Shown here: one piece after another, positions 1 to 5,457 of the stretch
Layout: the number at the start of each line of letters is the position of its first letter
Position numbering within the stretch: the first letter of the stretch is position 1
DNA from: an uncultured Alphaproteobacteria bacterium
GTDB lineage: Bacteria; Pseudomonadota; Alphaproteobacteria; RF32; CAG-239
Length of the DNA stretch: 5,457 bases
Assembly: GCA_946618745.1 (NCBI GenBank)
Contig: CAMOLN010000084.1
Location: 1 to 5,457, forward strand
Direction of reading: 5' to 3'
Notes under the pieces: model-generated
Databases searched by the model: none
Told to the model about the DNA's origin: nothing
Seen by the model: the letters and a program-made list of their open reading frames with translations, nothing else
Position numbers and translations under genes: made by a program

Positions 1-1
1 T

Positions 2-406
2 GAAGAAACCGCCAATAATGAAAAAGAGCATGCCAAGATTTGGTTCAAACTGTTGCATGACGGAGCGGTTCCCTCAACGATTGACAACCTTAAAGATGCC
101 GCAGGCGGTGAGAATTTTGAATGGACAAACATGTATGCCCGTATGGCCAAAGAAGCAAAAGAGGAAGGATTCGACCGCATTGCCGAGTTGTTTGAGATGG
201 TTGGCAAAATTGAAAAAGGTCATGAAGAACGTTATCAAGCATTGTTAAAATCATTGGTTGAGGGCAATATTTTCAAACGTCCGACCAAAGTTATTTGGGA
301 ATGTGCCAACTGCGGTGCAAGAGTTGAATCTCCACTTGCTCCGGAAAAATGTCCGGTTTGCGATCACCCGCAAGCATATTTCTTTGAATTGCAAGAGCAG
401 TTTTAA
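2..406 (+). CDS. rbr: Rubrerythrin, C-terminal part (5' end outside window)
   Basis: Rubrerythrin is a cytoplasmic non-haem iron protein that reduces hydrogen peroxide in anaerobes and microaerophiles. The frame is open from the first full codon of the window, so the gene begins upstream; the TTG at 53 is an internal leucine, not a start. Visible parts of the ferritin-like diiron domain are an EKEH motif (about 20-31), an ENFEW segment with two glutamates at 110 and 119 matching the paired iron-ligand glutamates, and an EKGHEER segment matching the last ExxH ligand pair. A short rubredoxin domain follows, with cysteine codons at 302, 311, 350 and 359, giving C-x2-C-x12-C-x2-C, the spacing typical of rubrerythrin. 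The stop at 404-406 is followed by an intrinsic terminator. About the first 50 residues, which should carry the first helix and its iron ligand, are missing only because of the window edge. Confidence 0.95.
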   Translation, partial: EETANNEKEHAKIWFKLLHDGAVPSTIDNLKDAAGGENFEWTNMYARMAKEAKEEGFDRIAELFEMVGKIEKGHEERYQALLKSLVEGNIFKRPTKVIWECANCGARVESPLAPEKCPVCDHPQAYFFELQEQF

Positions 407-424
407 GCTAAATTTGCTTAGTAA

Positions 425-455
425 AAGCTCTGCATAATTAAGCGGAGCTTTTTTT
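425..455 (+). terminator. Intrinsic terminator of rubrerythrin gene
   Basis: A 9-bp stem (AAGCTCTGC at 425-433 with GCGGAGCTT at 442-450, one G-U wobble) has an 8-nt loop and runs into seven T residues at 449-455. It lies 19 bp after the rubrerythrin stop and directly before the promoter of the next gene, so that gene is probably transcribed separately. Confidence 0.87.
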
Positions 456-456
456 A

Positions 457-484
457 TTGACAAAAATTTATAAAGCTATATTAT
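457..484 (+). promoter_or_regulatory. Probable sigma-70 type promoter of the two-domain gene
   Basis: A perfect -35 box TTGACA at 457-462 is followed 16 bp later by TATTAT at 479-484. Transcription would start near 491, leaving a leader of about 35 nt before the ATG at 526. The -35 box abuts the T-tract of the preceding terminator. The same arrangement (TTGACA, 16 bp, TATCAT) occurs before the paralog at 1750, which strengthens the call. No operator could be identified with confidence. Confidence 0.68.
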
Positions 485-525
485 CGCCTTAATCAATTGA
501 ATTATTAATTAAAATACTATTGTAT

Positions 526-1632
526 ATGGAAACACATGATGCTTTCAAAAAAATCATCGAGCTGATGTGTTGTAGCGGTGTTTCGGTGGCTGACATTGAA
601 AAAGCGTTACAACCCTTGCCTACCGGTCTGCTATTTGACTTAGCAGTCAAAGAAAATGGCGGTATCAAAAGAGTTCATTTTGCCAAATTTCTGAATGTTC
701 CGCGCGAACAGATTGTCGGAATTTATCTGTCCAAAAACGATGAACGTTTTTTAGAATTGGAAGAAAAACATCATTCGGACTACGGCATATATCCGTGGAC
801 TACCACAAGGGATATAGATGTTGAAGGTATCCCTGATGAGCATACATTTAAGCGGATTAATATGGTTCTTGAACCTTTGAATGTCGCACTCAAAAATATT
901 GCGGCAAATCCATTTGACGACTTGTATGTTATTCGCAGTTTCAGCGGAGGATATTCAGCCGTCCTCACGTTTAATTGGCGCGAAGATATGTATCCTTTGG
1001 ATTGGTATGGACCAAAGGTTCGCCGATATATGTGCCCCGAGAACTACCTGCGACCATACCAGGATGATAGGATTGAAGTGGGGACATATCTGATTGAAAA
1101 GGAAGATGCTCTTGCTGAAATCATCGAGCTGATAACCGGTTACGGAATATCGCTATCGGATATTCGAAACGGTCTGTCGCTTGTTCCGGCTAAGGCACAA
1201 TTTGACCTTGCAATCATTGAAGCAGACGGAAATATAACCAGAGTGCCGTTTGCCGAATATCAAACTATTGCACGTCAGTGCATTGTCGGGATTTATCCGT
1301 TTAAGGATGATGTCGGTTTTTTAGAACTGCATGAAAAAGCTGATGCGGATTCCTGTAGTTGTGAGTATCGGGTTGATGCAATTAAATTGGAAGTGATGCG
1401 TCGGTTGGATAAAATAGCCGCGGAATTCAACAAAGCGCTGAAAGCTCTCAGGTATAGACCTTTTAACGGAAGATATTTGGCGCAAAGAACTATCCATGGG
1501 ACTACGGGTTTTTTGGTCCCTTCTTACACTGCTGATTGCGGTGATGAAGAATTGCCCGTGAAACTCCGCCGGTATATTTATCCGGACAAGAAAAAATATG
1601 TTTTCCGCGATCGATATCTCGAGATTATCTAG
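526..1632 (+). CDS. Uncharacterised protein with two tandem copies of one domain
   Basis: I do not recognise this 368-residue protein. It has no signal peptide or membrane segment, so a cytoplasmic location is likely. It consists of two homologous units, residues about 6-172 and 195-354, joined by a short linker. Each unit runs: an amphipathic segment ending in G[VI]S[VL].DI...L, then FDLA[VI], a charged turn and [KT]RV, then IVGIY, [ND]D and FLEL.E, then a helical region with ALK, then a C-terminal RRY[MI][CY]P[ED]. The single-domain protein at 1750-2259 is a third copy. The ATG at 526 is preferred to the in-frame TTG at 520 because it is a stronger codon six bases away; neither has an obvious Shine-Dalgarno sequence. 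The gene has its own promoter and terminator. No catalytic motif, zinc site or nucleotide-binding loop is visible. That it is a real gene is supported by three conserved copies; its function is unknown. Confidence 0.87.
   Translation: METHDAFKKIIELMCCSGVSVADIEKALQPLPTGLLFDLAVKENGGIKRVHFAKFLNVPREQIVGIYLSKNDERFLELEEKHHSDYGIYPWTTTRDIDVEGIPDEHTFKRINMVLEPLNVALKNIAANPFDDLYVIRSFSGGYSAVLTFNWREDMYPLDWYGPKVRRYMCPENYLRPYQDDRIEVGTYLIEKEDALAEIIELITGYGISLSDIRNGLSLVPAKAQFDLAIIEADGNITRVPFAEYQTIARQCIVGIYPFKDDVGFLELHEKADADSCSCEYRVDAIKLEVMRRLDKIAAEFNKALKALRYRPFNGRYLAQRTIHGTTGFLVPSYTADCGDEELPVKLRRYIYPDKKKYVFRDRYLEII
541..1041 (+). repeat. Repeat unit 1 of the two-domain protein
   Basis: This encodes residues 6-172 of the two-domain protein. 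It aligns with unit 2 at a constant offset of 189 codons through the N-terminal half. At DNA level a 16-base identity, AAATCATCGAGCTGAT, occurs at 551-566 and again at 1118-1133, exactly 567 bp (189 codons) apart. Unit 1 has diverged more than the others: it has VGIYLSK where unit 2 and the downstream paralog have VGIYPFK, and ELEE where they have ELHE. It also carries a longer middle segment (residues about 83-104, rich in Y, W, T and D). Confidence 0.82.
1108..1587 (+). repeat. Repeat unit 2 of the two-domain protein
   Basis: This encodes residues 195-354. It shares with the downstream paralog QFDLAI, VGIYPFK, LELHE, a NKALK segment and an NG[RE]Y motif. The identity reaches DNA level: ATTTATCCGTTTAAG occurs at 1291-1305 here and at 1939-1953 in the paralog. 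Its middle segment holds two nearby cysteines (residues 277 and 279) that are absent from the other copies, so they are unlikely to be a family-wide functional site. Confidence 0.82.
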
Positions 1633-1644
1633 AATTAACATTAC

Positions 1645-1683
1645 AAAAAGCCAATTTTGCTTGTGAAGGATTGGCTTTTTTTT
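1645..1683 (+). terminator. Intrinsic terminator of the two-domain gene
   Basis: A perfect 11-bp inverted repeat (AAAAAGCCAAT at 1645-1655, ATTGGCTTTTT at 1670-1680) encloses a 14-nt loop and continues into eight T residues at 1676-1683. It starts 12 bp after the stop codon and ends two bases before the -35 box of the next gene. Confidence 0.9.
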
Positions 1684-1685
1684 GT

Positions 1686-1713
1686 TTGACATTCGGTTGG
1701 AATATTATATCAT
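1686..1713 (+). promoter_or_regulatory. Probable sigma-70 type promoter of the single-domain paralog
   Basis: TTGACA at 1686-1691 is followed after 16 bp by TATCAT at 1708-1713. The spacer and the position relative to the upstream terminator match the promoter of the two-domain gene. Transcription would start near 1720, giving a leader of about 30 nt. Other AT-rich hexamers overlap (for example TATTAT at 1703-1708, with a spacer too short at 11 bp), so the exact -10 box is uncertain. Confidence 0.62.
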
Positions 1714-1749
1714 GGGATAGTTGTTTAATTATTAACTAATATTATAATT

Positions 1750-2259
1750 ATGAATAAAAATATAATAATAAAAAAAGTTGCACAATTCATTTGCAGACAT
1801 GGTATCTCGATAGAAGATATTATGAGAGCATTGAAACAAGAACCTCCCGAAGTGCAATTTGATTTGGCCATTGAACAAGATGGAAAAATTAAAAGAGTTT
1901 CTTTCTCGGAAGAAAATCAAAAGCTTAAGGTTGTAGGTATTTATCCGTTTAAGAATGATGATCGCTATTTAGAGCTACATGAGCATGGCCCATTGAAGTT
2001 GAACAAACGGGATAGAAAATTTATTCCGACAACGGAAGATTTTCGCCGTTTTAACTCAATATTTAATGAGTTAAATAAAGCTCTTAAAAAACTGAATGGT
2101 CATACACTTAATGGCGAGTATCATGCCGCCATGAAATTCGGCTCTGTTATCAGGTTCTACCCTGAATGTTATGTCAATATGAGAGGTGAAAAGTCGCTCA
2201 TGTTCGGCTACTCTTATGATGTTAAGGGGAAGGCGCTGGTACGTTATTATCTTAAGTAA
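1750..2259 (+). CDS. Uncharacterised single-domain paralog of the two-domain protein
   Basis: This 169-residue protein of unknown function is homologous over its whole length to each unit of the upstream gene. Shared landmarks are HGISIEDI (residues 17-24), QFDLAI (36-41), IKRVSF (47-52), VVGIYPFKNDDRYLELHE (61-78), a helical FRRFN..FNELNKALKKL stretch (98-115), NGEY (121-124) and a C-terminal VRYYL (164-168). It lacks the long middle insert of unit 1 and has many lysines. No signal peptide, membrane helix or known catalytic motif is seen. The ATG at 1750 has no Shine-Dalgarno sequence; the leader is almost entirely A and T, which may allow initiation through low structure. The gene appears to have its own promoter and ends just before a strong hairpin at 2265. 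The full-length match to two other copies makes it a confident gene without a function. Confidence 0.86.
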   Translation: MNKNIIIKKVAQFICRHGISIEDIMRALKQEPPEVQFDLAIEQDGKIKRVSFSEENQKLKVVGIYPFKNDDRYLELHEHGPLKLNKRDRKFIPTTEDFRRFNSIFNELNKALKKLNGHTLNGEYHAAMKFGSVIRFYPECYVNMRGEKSLMFGYSYDVKGKALVRYYLK

Positions 2260-2264
2260 CGCTC

Positions 2265-2302
2265 TACAAATGGTTCTTTAGAAAACTAAAGAACCATTTG
2301 TA
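2265..2302. terminator. Perfect 17-bp hairpin between convergent genes, probable bidirectional terminator
   Basis: TACAAATGGTTCTTTAG (2265-2281) is perfectly complementary to 2286-2302 around a 4-nt AAAA loop. It lies 5 bp after the stop of the paralog and about 20 bp beyond the stop of adhE on the other strand, so it could end both transcripts. The caveat is that neither side has a clean run of T after the stem, so it may act as a weak terminator or as a 3'-end stabilising structure instead. Confidence 0.62.
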
Positions 2303-2322
2303 TTATCAAAAACAGATAAGAG

Positions 2323-4914
2323 CTATAGTTTACCCTCAAAAGCATCAAGGTAGATTTGACGAATATCATCCATCAACGGATAACTGGGATTAGCTCCGGT
2401 GCATTGATCGTCAAAAGCATTCTCAACCAACCAATCAAGCTTATAAGCGAAATCTTTTTTACTGATACCATAGGCTTTGATTGAAGACGGTATTTCAATA
2501 TCTTTTTTCAATTTCTCGATTGCAGCGATTAAAGATTTTGTTTTCTCACGGTCATTACGTCCTTTTAACCCCAAATTGTCAGCTATCTGCCCATAACGTT
2601 TTTGAGCTTCGGGGGTGCGATATTGCGGAAAAATGGTTTGTTTATGCTTAGTTTCATCAGCATTGTATTTAATCACCTGTGAGATGAGTAAAGCATTAGC
2701 TATGCCGTGCGGAATATTAAATGCGGCACCCAATTTGTGAGCCATGGAATGACAAAGCCCTAAAAACGAATTGGCAAAGGCCATACCGGCAATTGTAGCG
2801 GCATGGTGCATTTTTTCGCGAGCAATCGGATCATCAGCCCCGTTATGATAGGCACGCGGCAAATAACGAAATACCTGTTTGGCGGCTTCCAAGGCTGTGG
2901 AATTGGTGAAATTGGTGGCCATCACCGAAACATAAGCCTCAATAGCATGAACCAAAGCGTCTATTCCGCCGGCGGCAGTCAAGCCTTTAGGCATATTATC
3001 AACAAAATCAGCATCAACAATTGCCATATATGGAGTTAAAGCATAATCAGCCAAAGCATATTTAACACCTGATGTATCATCGGTAATTACAGCAAAAGGA
3101 GTAACCTCGGAGCCGGTACCGGAAGTGGTAGGAATTGCCACCATAACAGATTTGTGATAATCAGGAATTGAGCAAATGCGTTTACGAATATCCATAAAAC
3201 GTAAAGCTACATCCTCAAAAGCTATTTCAGGATGTTCATATTTAAGCTGGATAATTTTGGCTGCATCCATCGGCGAACCACCGCCAAAAGCAATAAACAC
3301 ATCCGGCTTGAAAACATTAACAGCCTTAAGGGCGTCATTGATTGTGCTGATACATGGATCGGATTTTACATCAAAGAAAATTTGATATTCGATGTCCATC
3401 TCCTCCAATAAATCAGCCACTGACGTAACCGCGCCGGAATCAAACAAAAATTTGTCGGTAATGATAAAAGCGCGCTTTTTATCGCCCAATTCACGCAAAG
3501 CTGTTTCAACCGCACCGCGCTTAAAATAAATTTTGGGCGGAACTCTGAACCACAACATATTTTCTCTCCTTTCGGCAACGGTTTTATAGTTTAATAAGTG
3601 TTTGATGCCCACGTTTTCGCTGACCGAATTACCGCCCCACGATCCACAACCTAAGGTGAGCGACGGCTCTAAACGAAAATTATATAAATCCCCTATTCCA
3701 CCTTGAGATGACGGAGAGTTAACCAATATACGTCCGGTCGGCATAGATAAGGCAAAGTAATCAACTCTTTCAGAAGTGCGAGTGTCGGTATAAAGTGAGG
3801 CCGTATGACCTAAACCTCCTAAAGATACCAACTGCAAAGCTTTATCAACCGCTTCGGTAAAATTTTTAGCCTTATATAAGGTCAATACCGGAGATAATTT
3901 TTCCAAAGAATATGGATTGTCGGCTGAAATTTCTTCCTGTTCAACCAAAAGAATTTTAGTATTTTCCGGAACTTTAAGCTTTGCCATATCGGCGATTTTG
4001 GCGGCAGACTGCCCAACAATCAGAGGATTTATTCCTTTGCTACCAAGCATAATTTTGCTTAATTTTTTGACTTCGTTGGGCTTGAGGATATAAGCACCTT
4101 GAGCTAAAAACTGCGTTTTAATTTTATTATAGATTTTACTTACGGCTACAACTGATTGTTCGGAAGCACAGATAACGCCGTTATCAAAAGTTTTTGACAA
4201 GATTATTGATGAGACGGCCATTTCAACATCAGCTGTTTCATCAATAACCGCCGGAACATTACCGGCGCCGACACCGAGTGCGGGTTTTCCCGAAGAATAA
4301 GCTGCTTTGACCATACCTGAGCCTCCGGTAGCCAAAATGCAATCCACATCAGGGTGAGTAATTAAAAAGTTGGTATGCTCCAAAGTGGGCTCATCAATCC
4401 AAGCAATAATATCTTTGGGAGCACCGGCGGCAACTGCAGCTTCATAAATTATTTTGGCTGCAGCAATTGTGCAATCTTTGGCACGAGGGTGTGGCGAAAA
4501 TATAATTCCGTTACGCGTTTTAAGACAAAGCAAAGCCTTAAAAATAACGGTTGAAGTGGGGTTAGTTGTGGGAACAATACCGGCTATAACCCCTAAAGGT
4601 TCGGCTAAAATTTTAGTGCCGTTGACTTTATCATCTTTAATAATACCGCAAGTTTTGCTGTCTTTATATTTGTTATAAATATATTCAGCGGCAAAATGAT
4701 TTTTAATAACTTTATCTTCGACTACCCCCATTCGAGTTTCACCGACGGCCATTTGAGCCAAAGGTATGCGTTGCGCGGCAGCTGCTGAAGCGGCAGCCTT
4801 AAAAATTGCATCAACTTTAGCTTGAGAATAAGTTTTATAGATTTGTTGCGCATGTTTAACGCATTTGATGATTTTATCCAACTTATCCGAAGAATTGATT
4901 TCTTTTTCTTTCAT
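2323..4914 (-). CDS. adhE: Bifunctional aldehyde/alcohol dehydrogenase AdhE
   Basis: AdhE converts acetyl-CoA to acetaldehyde and then ethanol, using two NADH, and so reoxidises NADH in fermentation. In known members the enzyme forms cytoplasmic filaments called spirosomes. The 863 residues comprise an N-terminal CoA-acylating aldehyde dehydrogenase (about 10-440) and a C-terminal iron-dependent alcohol dehydrogenase (about 455-860). Visible are the nucleotide-binding GVGAGNVP (214-221), the catalytic cysteine C249 in DNGVICASEQS, GGGSPMDAAK (544-553) and TTSGTGSEVTPF (596-607). The iron ligands D652, H656, H722 and H736 each fall one residue before the E. coli AdhE ligands D653, H657, H723 and H737. 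All key residues are present. It ends at AFEGKL, without the Ala/Lys-rich tail of the E. coli protein. The ATG at 4914 has a good ribosome binding site. It lies 12 bp after the ABC exporter gene on the same strand and is probably co-transcribed; no promoter is visible in the gap. Confidence 0.97.
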   Translation of the reverse strand: MKEKEINSSDKLDKIIKCVKHAQQIYKTYSQAKVDAIFKAAASAAAAQRIPLAQMAVGETRMGVVEDKVIKNHFAAEYIYNKYKDSKTCGIIKDDKVNGTKILAEPLGVIAGIVPTTNPTSTVIFKALLCLKTRNGIIFSPHPRAKDCTIAAAKIIYEAAVAAGAPKDIIAWIDEPTLEHTNFLITHPDVDCILATGGSGMVKAAYSSGKPALGVGAGNVPAVIDETADVEMAVSSIILSKTFDNGVICASEQSVVAVSKIYNKIKTQFLAQGAYILKPNEVKKLSKIMLGSKGINPLIVGQSAAKIADMAKLKVPENTKILLVEQEEISADNPYSLEKLSPVLTLYKAKNFTEAVDKALQLVSLGGLGHTASLYTDTRTSERVDYFALSMPTGRILVNSPSSQGGIGDLYNFRLEPSLTLGCGSWGGNSVSENVGIKHLLNYKTVAERRENMLWFRVPPKIYFKRGAVETALRELGDKKRAFIITDKFLFDSGAVTSVADLLEEMDIEYQIFFDVKSDPCISTINDALKAVNVFKPDVFIAFGGGSPMDAAKIIQLKYEHPEIAFEDVALRFMDIRKRICSIPDYHKSVMVAIPTTSGTGSEVTPFAVITDDTSGVKYALADYALTPYMAIVDADFVDNMPKGLTAAGGIDALVHAIEAYVSVMATNFTNSTALEAAKQVFRYLPRAYHNGADDPIAREKMHHAATIAGMAFANSFLGLCHSMAHKLGAAFNIPHGIANALLISQVIKYNADETKHKQTIFPQYRTPEAQKRYGQIADNLGLKGRNDREKTKSLIAAIEKLKKDIEIPSSIKAYGISKKDFAYKLDWLVENAFDDQCTGANPSYPLMDDIRQIYLDAFEGKL

Positions 4915-4919
4915 TGTCT

Positions 4920-4923
4920 ACCT
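4920..4923 (-). promoter_or_regulatory. Ribosome binding site of adhE
   Basis: On the minus strand AGGT lies 5 bases before the ATG at 4914, inside the 12-bp gap after the ABC exporter stop. It fixes the adhE start and contrasts with the two unknown genes, which have no such site. Confidence 0.7.
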
Positions 4924-4926
4924 ATT

Positions 4927-5457
4927 TCATTTAAGTTGAGTTTTATATAATGAAGCATAAACAGAATCAGGTCTCTTAAGCAATTCGTCATGTGATCCCT
5001 GCTCCACTATTTTACCATAATTTACTACAATAATTTTGTCGGCATTACGCACAGTAGAAAGGCGGTGAGCAATAATGAAAACAGTGCGGTCTTTCATCAA
5101 ATTGTCAACTGCCTGCTGCACAACGGCTTCCGACTTGTTATCCAGAGCCGAGGTAGCCTCGTCCAATATAACAATCGGAGCATTTTTAAGAAAAGCACGA
5201 GCTATCGCGATGCGTTGTTTCTGGCCGCCGGATAATAAAGTTCCGCGTTCACCGATATCAGTATCGAGCCCTTTTTCCAATGAAGATATAAATTCCGATA
5301 AACAAGCACTTTCGACAGCTTTATCTATTTCAGTTTGAGTGGCATCTTCTTTACCTAACAAAATATTTTCCCTAATAGTTCCGGAAAACAAAAAGTTATC
5401 TTGGAAAACCACCGCTATATTATCACGCAAAGAATCTAAGTCATAATCACGAATATC
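4927..5457 (-). CDS. ABC exporter, C-terminal part of nucleotide-binding domain (5' end outside window)
   Basis: This is the last 176 residues of an ATP-binding cassette protein, open through the window edge; the TTG at 5430 is an internal leucine. It begins with DIRDYDLDSLR, followed by the Q-loop VVFQDN, the signature LSGGQKQR (from 5235 downwards), Walker B IVILDEATSALD, and the H-loop IIAHRLSTVR. The Walker A motif and any transmembrane domain lie upstream. The DIRDYDL...LR lead-in, LSGGQKQRIAIARA and AHRLSTV resemble the MsbA/multidrug class of exporters in which a six-helix membrane domain is fused to the ATPase, so a half-transporter exporting lipid, drug or peptide is likely. The substrate cannot be told from this fragment. 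The protein ends in YKTQLK shortly after the family's usual C-terminal helix, so the end looks complete. It is followed closely by adhE. Confidence 0.93.
   Translation of the reverse strand, partial: DIRDYDLDSLRDNIAVVFQDNFLFSGTIRENILLGKEDATQTEIDKAVESACLSEFISSLEKGLDTDIGERGTLLSGGQKQRIAIARAFLKNAPIVILDEATSALDNKSEAVVQQAVDNLMKDRTVFIIAHRLSTVRNADKIIVVNYGKIVEQGSHDELLKRPDSVYASLYKTQLK

Noticed and set aside
18..248. 76-codon open frame on the plus strand at the window start
   Set aside because: It is out of frame with the rubrerythrin coding sequence, which carries clear iron-ligand motifs over the same bases.
404..420. Short inverted repeat TAAGC...GCTTA after the rubrerythrin stop
   Set aside because: A 5-bp stem with no T-tract; the stronger terminator at 425-455 explains the region.
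520..522. TTG as start of the two-domain protein
   Set aside because: An ATG two codons later aligns as well with the paralog start and is the stronger initiation codon; no ribosome binding site favours TTG.
1361..1369. Cysteine pair CSC (residues 277 and 279) of unit 2 as a metal site
   Set aside because: The cysteines are absent from unit 1 and from the single-domain paralog, and no further cysteine or histidine ligand pair is nearby.
1321..1692. 123-codon open frame on the minus strand
   Set aside because: It lies antisense to unit 2 and across the terminator of the two-domain gene. The plus-strand frame has paralogs supporting it, while this one has no recognisable motif.
5075..5338. 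87-codon open frame on the plus strand
   Set aside because: It is the reverse of the ABC signature and Walker B region, a shadow of the real gene.

Overview
The window looks like an ordinary stretch of chromosome from a low-GC bacterium that lives without, or with little, oxygen. The support for this is an oxidative-stress rubrerythrin and a full-length bifunctional aldehyde/alcohol dehydrogenase (AdhE). I cannot name the organism from sequence alone. I see no insertion sequence, integrase, CRISPR array, tRNA or rRNA.

Layout. (1) Positions 2-406 (+): 3' part of a rubrerythrin gene, closed by an intrinsic terminator at 425-455. (2) Positions 526-1632 (+): a 368-residue protein of a family I do not recognise, made of two tandem copies of a domain of about 160-167 residues, followed by a terminator at 1645-1683. 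(3) Positions 1750-2259 (+): a 169-residue single-domain paralog. (4) Positions 2265-2302: a perfect 17-bp hairpin between convergent genes. (5) Positions 4914-2323 (-): adhE, complete. (6) Positions 5457-4927 (-): C-terminal part of the nucleotide-binding domain of an ABC exporter, 12 bp upstream of adhE and probably in the same transcript.

How the genes relate. Rubrerythrin (peroxide removal) and AdhE (acetyl-CoA to ethanol, NADH reoxidation) both fit fermentative life, but they sit on opposite strands and are not one operon. The two unknown paralogs form a small tandem cluster. Each has its own near-consensus promoter placed directly after the previous gene's terminator. Both also have a similar AT-rich leader lacking a clear Shine-Dalgarno sequence, so control elements and coding sequence seem to have been duplicated together. 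This paralog cluster is the main unexplained feature of the window.
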